6,021 nt of DNA from Treponema sp. (GCA_031254175.1 JAIRUY010000188.1:1-6021); one strand, 5' to 3'; shown: positions 1-6,021, counted from the stretch's first letter. The notes: a model not told the origin generated them from the letters alone. A program made the numbers and translations.

Positions 1-85
1 AACGGCAGCAAAGAACGCAGCATGGAAACTTTGGCGGCAGGTAATCAAAAAGCAACGGCGTTTTTGGCTTAAAACAATTTGACCC

Positions 86-1282
86 TTACTTGTGATCGCC
101 AAGACTTTTTTTCATTGCAGCATTAACAAAAAACGCAATTATTATTCCTGCTATGCAATAAATTGAAATTATTACAAAACACATTCTTAAACTGTAACTG
201 TTAAGCAACAGTGCAATTATTGAGCAAAACACTATCATGGCCAGATTTTGCAAAAAGCCAAGAATTGACATTACTGTTGTTCTTCCTTCTTCGTTAATCT
301 CATTTTGTATAATGTCAATTTGTGTTACTTCAACTATGGTCATTGCCATGCAATGAAGCCCGAAAATCAATAATACATAATGATTCCAGATAATTGAAAA
401 TACCAGCAGGAGCAAACCGGAAATCCCCGATAAAATAAACACTTTGTTTTTTGCTGTTATTTTTTGGTTTACTGCCGATGCAAAGTGGTTTCCGGCTGCA
501 GTAAATAAAAATCTTATTCCAAATATAATACTCAGCCAGATATATCCCAATCCAAAATCATTTATTATCAATGGATCGTATTCATCCGCATAACTTGCTA
601 TTCCAATTATAAATACCAAAAGCATCAGACCAAACAATATTTTTTTGTTTTTCAGGCATATTTTTATTGCATCAGAAAAAGTTTTTAAAAAATTAATATT
701 TTCTTTTTCCAGTCTTTCTGAGTAATAATTTTTTTCTTTTAACTTTGAAATAAAGAAAAGATTAACCACCACTACAATTGCAGATGCAATTGATAATGTG
801 CCTATTTTAAAGAAATTCGCCAGTATTCCTCCGGAAACAACTCCAATTAATGCTCCTAAACTGGAATAGAATCTGCCCCTGCCATAAATATTAATAAAAT
901 CAAATTCTTTATTTTCACTTTTTAGATTGTCATACAGCAATCCTTCTTCTGTTCCGGATCTAAAAGATTCCGCTATTCCCCAGAATACAAACCCAAGAGC
1001 AAATATTAAAAACGTGCCGGAAAAACTCCAAACTATGAAACACACAGCTTTTAAAACAGTTGCCGCAAAAAGCATATATTTCCTGTTCCACCTGTCTGCC
1101 AATATGCCTGATGGAATTTCCGATACTACTGCTATAAAACTCCAAAAAGAAAACAATAAAGAAATTTGCGTCAGGGACAATCCCTTTTCCGTAAAAAGGA
1201 TTGCGTAAAGCGCATATATCGGCAGACAATCATTTAAAAATTTATATGCATAAAAATATTTCTTGCCGAATCTTTGCTTCAT
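86..1282 (-). CDS. Major facilitator superfamily transporter, drug-efflux-like
   Basis: This is an inner-membrane secondary transporter of 398 residues with about twelve predicted helices (roughly 14-30, 36-57, 69-87, 90-108, 138-156, 161-178, 213-231, 245-264, 279-297, 300-320, 335-360, 365-387). The MFS loop 2-3 signature is present as GILADRWNRKYML (59-71), preceded by SEIPS. Residues 105-118 (ESFRSGTEEGLLYD) match a conserved acidic stretch seen in many uncharacterised MFS proteins of this branch. The central loop at 179-212 is basic and rich in Lys and Glu. The substrate is unknown; proton-driven export of a drug or metabolite is the default guess. The start is firm: an in-frame TAA directly precedes the ATG, and the next Met is residue 70. 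A candidate ribosome site AAGGA (1294-1298) lies eleven bases upstream, rather far. The gene is strikingly AT-rich compared with the methyltransferase, which may mean a separate origin. It is 75 bases downstream of the small membrane pair. Confidence 0.93.
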   Translation of the reverse strand: MKQRFGKKYFYAYKFLNDCLPIYALYAILFTEKGLSLTQISLLFSFWSFIAVVSEIPSGILADRWNRKYMLFAATVLKAVCFIVWSFSGTFLIFALGFVFWGIAESFRSGTEEGLLYDNLKSENKEFDFINIYGRGRFYSSLGALIGVVSGGILANFFKIGTLSIASAIVVVVNLFFISKLKEKNYYSERLEKENINFLKTFSDAIKICLKNKKILFGLMLLVFIIGIASYADEYDPLIINDFGLGYIWLSIIFGIRFLFTAAGNHFASAVNQKITAKNKVFILSGISGLLLLVFSIIWNHYVLLIFGLHCMAMTIVEVTQIDIIQNEINEEGRTTVMSILGFLQNLAMIVFCSIIALLLNSYSLRMCFVIISIYCIAGIIIAFFVNAAMKKSLGDHK

Positions 1283-1307
1283 TTATACAATGTTCCTTGA
1301 CAGCAGA

Positions 1308-1354
1308 AGTTGTTCTGAAACAATGAATCTTCGATTTGAAGTTTCCGGACAACT
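1308..1354. repeat. Inverted repeat forming a long hairpin between the small membrane pair and the MFS gene
   Basis: AGTTGTTCTGAAAC (1308-1321) and GTTTCCGGACAACT (1341-1354) pair at 12 of 14 positions. A second short helix sits within the loop (GAATC at 1325-1329 with GATTT at 1333-1337, one G-T pair, three-base loop TTC). In the transcript direction no run of T follows the stem, so it is not a standard intrinsic terminator. On the plus strand a T-rich stretch follows (1357-1371), but it is interrupted and lies near a gene running the other way. It could be an RNA processing or stabilising hairpin, an attenuator, or one copy of a dispersed repeat. Confidence 0.5.
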
Positions 1355-1357
1355 CGG

Positions 1358-1588
1358 TTATTCTTTCTTTTCAGCGGCTTCTTTTTTTGCTTCAGCGCGG
1401 TCTTTCATGTCGGCAATACCGATAAAGACAGCAATAATGCCAATAACAATTGCGGCGACAGGAAGAGCGCCCCGGAGAAATGTCAGAACATCAATTCCCC
1501 AGCCAAGCCCGAAGCCTTCCGGCCTTGACGGTAAAACCGCAAAAACTGCCGCTGCCAAAATTGTAATTCCAATAATAACAGATTTCAT
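1358..1588 (-). CDS. Small two-helix membrane protein with charged C-terminal tail, unknown function
   Basis: The 76-residue product has an N-terminal hydrophobic segment (about 3-19) that could be a signal anchor, a Gly-rich stretch (21-33), a second membrane helix (about 40-60, ALPVAAIVIGIIAVFIGIA), and a tail of alternating Lys, Glu and Ala (61-76) likely to form a short charged helix in the cytoplasm. There is no lipobox and no catalytic motif. The start is well supported: GGGGA at 1595-1599 lies six bases before the ATG. It follows the three-helix protein by 32 bases on the same strand, with no terminator between, so the two are probably translated from one message and may work together. 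A longer open frame on the opposite strand covers the same bases, but it lacks a protein-like composition. No function can be assigned. Confidence 0.75.
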   Translation of the reverse strand: MKSVIIGITILAAAVFAVLPSRPEGFGLGWGIDVLTFLRGALPVAAIVIGIIAVFIGIADMKDRAEAKKEAAEKKE

Positions 1589-1594
1589 TTTTTA

Positions 1595-1599
1595 TCCCC
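1595..1599 (-). promoter_or_regulatory. Ribosome binding site of the two-helix membrane protein gene
   Basis: GGGGA on the minus strand lies six bases before the ATG at 1586-1588, in an otherwise A/T-rich gap. It decides the start and supports this short frame as a real gene. Confidence 0.55.
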
Positions 1600-1620
1600 A
1601 TCAAAAGAATTTTTAACTTT

Positions 1621-1938
1621 TTATTTCTTCCGGAATTGTCTGATAATCATAATTGTAAAAGCGGAAATGAAAAAAACCATTCGTAATAAAGGAAGGACAA
1701 AAGAAATAATGGGAACCGAACCTATAAGAAGTAAATTACCGCCGCCCATACCAAAAATGTTCAGGACAGAATGTACAATCTCAATATACGCGACAATGGC
1801 TCCTGTTATTATAAGCATCCATGCAATATCTCTTGTCTTTGACCACAACATAATTGCAAGAAAAGTAGCAATAGCTCCAAGAATAAGCTGGCTTATAATA
1901 AATAATGTCTGACCTGAATCCATAAGAGAATTATCCAT
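1621..1938 (-). CDS. Small three-helix integral membrane protein of unknown function
   Basis: I do not recognise a named family for this 105-residue hydrophobic protein. Three membrane segments are visible: about 11-32, 37-60 and 69-99 (the last broken by prolines at 76 and 83). The basic residues fall in the first loop (SKTR, 33-36) and at the C-terminus (RQFRKK), so the positive-inside rule puts the N-terminus outside and the tail in the cytoplasm. No catalytic motif is seen; GMGGGN at 63-68 is a glycine turn. The start is uncertain: a TATAAT box ends only 5 bases before the ATG at 1936-1938 and no Shine-Dalgarno is present, so Met6 (ATG at 1921-1923) could be the true start on a short leader. 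It lies downstream of the TetR gene and a candidate operator, and 32 bases before another small membrane gene, so the two probably form one transcript. Confidence 0.78.
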   Translation of the reverse strand: MDNSLMDSGQTLFIISQLILGAIATFLAIMLWSKTRDIAWMLIITGAIVAYIEIVHSVLNIFGMGGGNLLLIGSVPIISFVLPLLRMVFFISAFTIMIIRQFRKK

Positions 1939-1943
1939 AATTT

Positions 1944-1949
1944 ATTATA
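1944..1949 (-). promoter_or_regulatory. Candidate -10 box for the small membrane gene pair
   Basis: A perfect TATAAT lies on the minus strand, with its last base five bases before the annotated ATG of the three-helix protein. There is no clear -35 hexamer at 16-18 bases; that region is occupied by a palindrome. Transcription from here would start at about the ATG itself, leaving either a leaderless message or a true start at Met6. Confidence 0.45.
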
Positions 1950-1953
1950 AAAA

Positions 1954-1979
1954 TTCAAGTCTCTGCAATAAGACTTAAA
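1954..1979 (-). promoter_or_regulatory. Candidate TetR-type operator (26-bp imperfect palindrome)
   Basis: On the minus strand, arms TTTAAGTCT and AGACTTGAA are separated by eight bases. Eight of the nine positions are symmetrical, with six consecutive in each inner arm. The site ends four bases upstream of the TATAAT box and would cover the -35 and spacer region, where a bound repressor blocks polymerase. The TetR gene ends 47 bases away. Assigning this site to that repressor is inference from position and symmetry. Confidence 0.45.
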
Positions 1980-2026
1980 GTTCACCACGATACAGCGTTG
2001 AGCGGAACGACGATTACAATATTTAT

Positions 2027-2617
2027 TTAACTCAATAGCTTCACAGCAAAAACAACCGTTTCTTTAAGCTCGTTTAACTCTGTTCGTCTCAAAACCACCA
2101 ATTGAAAAATGGCTGCTTCTATAAAACTATACAGATAATCATCTGCCGTTTTTACATTAACCTTTCTTATTTCGCCGGCTTTAATGCCTTCAATTACAAT
2201 TGATGATAGAATGTGCCGCAGCTTTACTGTCCTGCGGCGCACAGGTTTTTCGGGGTCGGCATCGTTTTTTGAAAGAAGCACAAGATAATCAAGCACCACT
2301 GATAAAAGCTGCGAGTTTTCTTCCAAATGCCGGAAAATGTCCAGAAGAATTCTGGTAATTTTTTCTATACTGGTAAGGGATTTATCACAGCGAATGACAT
2401 TGATGCTTTCTTCAACATTTAACAGCAGCTGCTTGATGCTGTATGTAAAAATTTCTTTTTTATTTTTAAAATAGAGGTATAGTATTGTTCTGGTAATTCC
2501 GCATCTGTCCGCAATTTTTTGAAAAGTAGCGTCTTCAAACCCGTCATCAATAAAAACCGCAAGGGCTTTTTCCAGAATTTTTTTCCGGCGCTTATCATGT
2601 TCAACAGTGACTGCCAT
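2027..2617 (-). CDS. TetR/AcrR-family transcriptional repressor
   Basis: This 196-residue cytoplasmic one-component regulator has a DNA-binding N-terminus and a ligand-binding helical C-terminus. Residues 9-57 form the TetR N-terminal domain: KRRKKILEKALAVFIDDGFEDAT, then the helix-turn-helix (about 31-50, FQKIADRCGITRTILYLYF) and the usual KNKKEIF stretch. The remainder is helical and has no recognisable signature, as is normal for the ligand domain, so the inducer is unknown. The length is typical. The ATG is preceded by AGAGAGG (2622-2628) four bases away, supporting the start. It begins 15 bases after the methyltransferase stop, so it is probably co-transcribed with that gene. The next gene, a small membrane protein, lies 88 bases downstream behind a palindrome that may be its operator. 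Regulation of the neighbouring membrane genes is inferred from that arrangement only. Confidence 0.93.
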   Translation of the reverse strand: MAVTVEHDKRRKKILEKALAVFIDDGFEDATFQKIADRCGITRTILYLYFKNKKEIFTYSIKQLLLNVEESINVIRCDKSLTSIEKITRILLDIFRHLEENSQLLSVVLDYLVLLSKNDADPEKPVRRRTVKLRHILSSIVIEGIKAGEIRKVNVKTADDYLYSFIEAAIFQLVVLRRTELNELKETVVFAVKLLS

Positions 2618-2621
2618 TATG

Positions 2622-2628
2622 CCTCTCT
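2622..2628 (-). promoter_or_regulatory. Ribosome binding site of the TetR gene
   Basis: AGAGAGG on the minus strand lies four bases before the ATG of the repressor, inside the 15-base gap after the methyltransferase stop. It is a good but closely spaced Shine-Dalgarno and supports this start. A TATAAT at 2632-2637 overlaps the methyltransferase stop, but it has no -35 and is weak evidence for a separate promoter. Confidence 0.6.
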
Positions 2629-2632
2629 GATA

Positions 2633-3853
2633 TTATAATAGATCATATTGAAAAAAATAGGAAGGCACAGCGCCGTTGCTGATTTCACGGCATGAGTCTG
2701 CTTTTTTTCCGTAAAAACTTTCAAATCCGCTTGCGTCTGTTATAACCGCAAGTTTCCAGCCGGGGAAGCGCTGACCAAGACTGCCAATTTCCCTGTAGGT
2801 CAATTCTGCCTGAGACTGATCTCCCAGCCTTTTTCCGTAAGGCGGATTGGTAATAAGAAAACCCGCATCAGAAAATGGAGATGCCGCTTCCCTCATGGGT
2901 AAAACTTTCAATTCCATAACATTGGTCTTGCCTGTGGAGCGAATTCCCCTTTGCGGCGATCTTCCCTCGGCGATGTCGCGCAGGCGCTCCGCGTTGGACG
3001 CGGCTATTGATATTGAGCGCGCATCTTCATCACTGCCCGCGATCCTGACAAGCCGGCTAAAATCAATTTTACTGCGGAACTCTTCCCTTACCGATTGTTC
3101 AACTTGATTGTCGGCAAAGTTGAAGTTTTCCAGCGCAAAGCGCCTGCCAAGACCCGGCGCCATGTCCCACGCATACATAACCGCTTCTGTAAGCAGAGTT
3201 CCTGAGCCGCAAAACGGATCGTAAAGCGGGAACTTCCGCTTCCAGCCGGACAGCAGCAACATGGAAGCCGCTGTTGTCTCACGCAGCGGCGCAGCGCCGC
3301 CTTCGCTCCGGTAACCTCTTTTAAACAGAGGCTCGCCGCTTAAATCCACGAGAAGGGAAACCATGTCTTTTTCAACATATACCCGTACTTCAGCGATTTT
3401 TTCGTCTTCAGGAAGCCGGAGTTGTTTATATTTGCCGCACAGACGCTGCGCCGCTGCCTTGTGAACAATTGCCTGAATGCTGGTTTCCGCTTTTAGCAGC
3501 GAACGATTGGAACGTACCTTAGCTACTTTCAAACCCATGCCTTTAGGCACCAGCCGTTCCCAAACCGCCGCAGCGGTCCCTTCAAACAACGCGTCAAAAT
3601 CCACCGCTTTGAAATTGGCGATTTCCAGTAACACCCTGTCCGCGGCGCGAAGGCCGATTAATGCCTTATAAAGACCTGTAATATCAGCTTTGAAACGAAC
3701 CCTGCCATAAAGAGAGTCCTCAACCTTGAGATCCAGCTTGCGCAATTCATTTGATACAACTTTTTCAGCGCCAATCGCGCAAAGGGCAACAGCATTGTAA
3801 ACATCGCTGCAGGAAGCACTGCCGCTAAGACTAAAGTTTTTATTTTCTTTCAT
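2633..3853 (-). CDS. THUMP-domain class I SAM-dependent RNA methyltransferase (RlmL N-terminal-domain/YpsC type, COG0116 family)
   Basis: The 406-residue product is predicted to methylate a guanine base in RNA, probably 23S rRNA at N2 as in RlmL, using S-adenosylmethionine in the cytoplasm. The family core begins near residue 20 (VALCAIGAEKVVSNEL). A THUMP-like RNA-binding region runs to about 170, followed by LFKRGYR (176-182) and the Rossmann methyltransferase fold. The SAM-binding motif DPFCGSGT is at 212-219, and the catalytic NPPYGKRLG is at 336-344, typical of exocyclic-amine methylation. It is close to the usual length of the single-methyltransferase form and lacks the second domain of the enterobacterial fusion. 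The first 17 residues (Ser- and Asn-rich) precede the family core, but no other ATG, GTG or TTG in frame nearby gives a better start. No Shine-Dalgarno precedes the ATG. The gene starts 26 bases after the kinase stop. The exact RNA target cannot be told from sequence. Confidence 0.92.
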   Translation of the reverse strand: MKENKNFSLSGSASCSDVYNAVALCAIGAEKVVSNELRKLDLKVEDSLYGRVRFKADITGLYKALIGLRAADRVLLEIANFKAVDFDALFEGTAAAVWERLVPKGMGLKVAKVRSNRSLLKAETSIQAIVHKAAAQRLCGKYKQLRLPEDEKIAEVRVYVEKDMVSLLVDLSGEPLFKRGYRSEGGAAPLRETTAASMLLLSGWKRKFPLYDPFCGSGTLLTEAVMYAWDMAPGLGRRFALENFNFADNQVEQSVREEFRSKIDFSRLVRIAGSDEDARSISIAASNAERLRDIAEGRSPQRGIRSTGKTNVMELKVLPMREAASPFSDAGFLITNPPYGKRLGDQSQAELTYREIGSLGQRFPGWKLAVITDASGFESFYGKKADSCREISNGAVPSYFFQYDLL

Positions 3854-3860
3854 AGCGGGT

Positions 3861-3869
3861 ATTATATCA
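3861..3869 (-). promoter_or_regulatory. Extended -10 promoter element for the RNA methyltransferase gene
   Basis: On the minus strand the gap between kinase and methyltransferase reads TGATATAAT, a perfect TGn-TATAAT extended -10 element. Only seven bases separate it from the ATG. No good -35 is seen at 16-18 bases, but extended -10 promoters do not need one. The predicted transcription start falls at or beside the start codon, so the message would be leaderless. This fits the absence of a Shine-Dalgarno. It may be chance in an AT-rich gap. Confidence 0.5.
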
Positions 3870-3879
3870 CAATTAAAAT

Positions 3880-6021
3880 TTATTTTTCTTTCAATCCGGC
3901 AAGAGTTTCTAAAGCCAAATTAAAATTAAAGTCTTCTATCTGTTTTATTAATTCTTCACTTCCCCGCATCGTACGGAGTCTGGTAATTAAATTGAGACCT
4001 TCAGGGCTGCCCTTTTTAAGCATTGGCTCCAATTCATTAAGCAACTCCTTTGCCGCTTCTCCATCAAGCCATTGATCCGGCTCGGCGTGAGCTTCTGATC
4101 CGGCATCTTCTTCTTGCAGCGGCGCAAGCTGCAAAAGCACAGTGTTCAATTCTGATTCCAGTACAGTCATACACTGAGGTGTAACCAGATTGTTTCCGTC
4201 CTTAAGCCTGTCTTCCACATCTGCGGCAGCCTGCTGCAGAAAAGTTTTGCCAATCTGTCCGGCGTTGCTCTTTAATGTATGCGCCAGCCTGTGCGCCAGC
4301 TTAATATCGTTTTCTTTCAGGGCATCAACTATTTCTTTAAATTTATTCCGGTTGTTTTTTAAAAATAAAATTTGAATCTTTCTGTTAAACTCCGCATCCG
4401 CATCAAATTGCTGTTTTATTTGCACAGGTTTCTCCTCCTTTTTCACAGGAGTAAAATAATTCATTAAACAGCGCCATAATTCCTGAGATGTGAACGGCTT
4501 GCCTACGTAGCCAGCCATTCCGTTCATGCTGTAAATTTTTACATCATTGCTCATTACATTCGCGGTCAGGGCTACAACAGGGACTTTCACATTAAGCTTC
4601 AGGATTTCCCCGGCTGCCTCAATACCGTCCATTACCGGCATATGTATATCCATAAAAATCAAATCAAATTGTTTTTCGCCGTTTTCTTTGCGGCTTTTTA
4701 CCATCTCCACGCCTATTTTTCCGTTTTCTGCCACAACAGTATTAAGTCCAACTCTTGCAAGATGTTCGCAAATAACATTTTGATTCATTACGTTGTCTTC
4801 ACATAACAAAACTTCGCCTTCGAACGCTGGTTTTTCTATATCATGGAACACTATTTTACTTTCGAGCAAATCTTCGTTTTTTGCGTCCAGAGTTTCAAAT
4901 GTCAATGAAAAACTGAACTTGCTGCCGACTCCGGGCACGCTCTCTGCTGAAAGTTTTCCACCCATCATTTCTACAATATTTTTTGTTATTGCAAGACCAA
5001 GCCCTGTACCGCCGTATTTGCGTGTTGTGCCGTCTTCTGCCTGGGTAAACGGATCAAATATTTTTGTTATTTCTTCTTCTGTCATACCGATGCCGGTATC
5101 TCTTATTTCAAAATAAAAAGTTGCGCTGTTATCATTGATGTTTTTAATATCCGCAAGAAGTTTAATTATACCGGCTTTGGTAAACTTTACCGCATTGGAA
5201 AGCAGGTTCACAAACACCTGACGCAGCCTTGTAGGATCGCCCAGAGGTATTTTTCCAATGCTTGGTTCGGCATAAAAGTGCAGCAAGAGTCCTTTTTCAA
5301 CGGCTTTTGGCATAACCAATGTTCTGCAGCTGGAAAATAAATCATGCATATTGAAAGGAATTTTTTCCAATTGCATTTTACCGGCTTCGATTTTGGAAAT
5401 GTCCAGAATATCGTTAATGATCAATAACAGCCACTCTGCATTCATGTGGATGTTCTCCAGATAGCGCTTGGTTTTTGGAGAAATATCATAGTCAAGAGCC
5501 AGCTCGGAAAAACCCAAAATGCTGTTCATCGGCGTTCTTATCTCATGACTCATATTGGCAAGAAAAGCGGATTTGGAATGATCTGCTGCCTTTGCGGCTT
5601 TAAGCGCTTTTTCCAGCCTGTGCTGGGAGTTGTTTAATTCAACAGTGCGTTCCTGCACCTGTTTTTCCAGCCGTTTACCCTCATTCCGCTTGCTTCTCAG
5701 CATAAACAGGATAAGCGCCGTTAAGAAAAATAATAAAACTGACATTCCAACAAGCCAGGGAGTTCGCGCTTCCATCATCTTTGACCTGTAATCAAAAGTT
5801 TTACGCATCCACAAATTGGAGATATTTTCTGTATCAACCATGTCAAGCGCTTTATTGACAATTGAATGAAGAACGATTTGGTCTTTGTTAAATCCTGTTT
5901 TTATCTGAACGGGATGATCAAATATTATTGCCTTAAACCCGGGCAGTTCAAGATAATGAGTAAGGTACAAAAGCCTCATTTGGGTTGCCATTACCATTTC
6001 AACTTCACCTTTCTGCAAAGC
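3880..6021 (-). CDS. Hybrid sensor histidine kinase with solute-binding sensor lobe, receiver and HPt domains (N-terminus outside window)
   Basis: This is a membrane sensor kinase for a multistep phosphorelay. Numbering starts at the TTG codon at 6016-6018; the frame stays open to the edge and that codon is probably an internal Leu, so the gene is partial. Residues 1-80 match the end of a family-3 periplasmic solute-binding domain (GEVEMVMATQ, later NLWMRKTFDYR) and should lie outside the membrane. One helix spans about 86-107, followed by a coiled coil at 112-150. HisKA carries SHEIRTP with phospho-acceptor His158. The ATPase has an N box at 271-280, DTGIGM at 307-312, FDPF at 321-324 and GGTGLGL at 336-342. 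The receiver has acidic Glu407/Asp408, phospho-acceptor Asp457, Thr485 and Lys507. HPt has AHTLKS with His580. A helical tail covers about 648-712. All key residues are present, so a His158-Asp457-His580 relay is expected. There is no DNA-binding output domain, so a separate response regulator must lie elsewhere. The ligand is unknown. Confidence 0.93.
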   Translation of the reverse strand, partial: ALQKGEVEMVMATQMRLLYLTHYLELPGFKAIIFDHPVQIKTGFNKDQIVLHSIVNKALDMVDTENISNLWMRKTFDYRSKMMEARTPWLVGMSVLLFFLTALILFMLRSKRNEGKRLEKQVQERTVELNNSQHRLEKALKAAKAADHSKSAFLANMSHEIRTPMNSILGFSELALDYDISPKTKRYLENIHMNAEWLLLIINDILDISKIEAGKMQLEKIPFNMHDLFSSCRTLVMPKAVEKGLLLHFYAEPSIGKIPLGDPTRLRQVFVNLLSNAVKFTKAGIIKLLADIKNINDNSATFYFEIRDTGIGMTEEEITKIFDPFTQAEDGTTRKYGGTGLGLAITKNIVEMMGGKLSAESVPGVGSKFSFSLTFETLDAKNEDLLESKIVFHDIEKPAFEGEVLLCEDNVMNQNVICEHLARVGLNTVVAENGKIGVEMVKSRKENGEKQFDLIFMDIHMPVMDGIEAAGEILKLNVKVPVVALTANVMSNDVKIYSMNGMAGYVGKPFTSQELWRCLMNYFTPVKKEEKPVQIKQQFDADAEFNRKIQILFLKNNRNKFKEIVDALKENDIKLAHRLAHTLKSNAGQIGKTFLQQAAADVEDRLKDGNNLVTPQCMTVLESELNTVLLQLAPLQEEDAGSEAHAEPDQWLDGEAAKELLNELEPMLKKGSPEGLNLITRLRTMRGSEELIKQIEDFNFNLALETLAGLKEK

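Noticed and set aside
47..65. AAAAA...TTTTT symmetrical stretch after the MFS stop, considered as a bidirectional terminator
   Set aside because: The GC part of the stem is only two pairs and needs a bulge; too weak to call.
927..1229. Overlapping open frames on both strands within the MFS gene (93 and 89 residues)
   Set aside because: They lie wholly inside a well-supported transporter frame and show no domain or start signal of their own.
1263..1616. 117-residue open frame on the plus strand opposite the 76-residue membrane protein
   Set aside because: It is antisense to the smaller gene, crosses the intergenic hairpin, overlaps the MFS start, and has a low-information Ser/Pro/Ala-rich product. 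The minus-strand frame has a Shine-Dalgarno and a clear membrane-protein pattern.
1985..2020. CGTT/AACG inverted repeat after the TetR stop, considered as a terminator
   Set aside because: The stem is only four pairs and no T-run follows on the minus strand.
2632..2637. TATAAT before the TetR gene as an independent promoter
   Set aside because: It overlaps the methyltransferase stop region, has no -35 or TGn extension, and would leave only a leader of about eight bases; read-through from the methyltransferase explains expression.
4547..5116. Plus-strand open frames opposite the kinase
   Set aside because: They are complementary-strand shadows of conserved kinase motifs with Ser-rich products and no plausible start region.
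6016..6018. TTG as the start codon of the kinase
   Set aside because: The frame stays open to the window edge and the residues here match the interior of a solute-binding domain, so the real start lies outside.

Overview
The window holds six genes, all on the minus strand. Read in the direction of transcription (high to low coordinates) they are: a hybrid sensor kinase cut by the right edge (3880-6021), a THUMP-type class I RNA methyltransferase (2633-3853), a TetR-family repressor (2027-2617), two small membrane proteins of unknown function (1621-1938 and 1358-1588), and a 12-helix MFS transporter (86-1282). There is no rRNA, tRNA, CRISPR array, insertion sequence or phage gene. No stretch over 300 bases lacks a gene. 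The longest gap is 88 bases, between the TetR gene and the first small membrane gene.

Organism: the kinase architecture (solute-binding sensor lobe, one membrane helix, HisKA, HATPase, receiver, HPt, and a C-terminal helical piece) is common in host-associated treponemes and in some anaerobic Firmicutes. Together with the moderate, uneven base composition, this makes a spirochaete of the Treponema group my best guess. That is inference; no marker gene here settles it. Composition is patchy. Bases 3241-3300 in the methyltransferase hold 41 G/C of 60. Bases 121-180 and 661-720 in the MFS gene hold 14 and 12 of 60.

Layout: kinase, methyltransferase and TetR are separated by only 26 and 15 bases and could be read as one unit. 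However, a good extended -10 sequence in the 26-base gap suggests that the methyltransferase also has its own promoter. The 88-base gap after TetR carries a 26-bp imperfect palindrome directly upstream of a TATAAT box. This is the most interesting site here: it is placed like an operator where the TetR protein could repress the two small membrane genes. The 75-base gap before the MFS gene holds a long hairpin without a U-tract. It may be a processing or attenuation element, and it separates the small-gene pair from the AT-rich transporter.

Working model (inference): the kinase and methyltransferase are unrelated functions sharing a strand. TetR plus the small membrane pair, and possibly the transporter, form a repressor-controlled envelope or efflux module. 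I did not find a convincing new defence or mobile system. The operator, the very short promoter-to-start distances, the hairpin and the uncharacterised small membrane pair are the points worth following.
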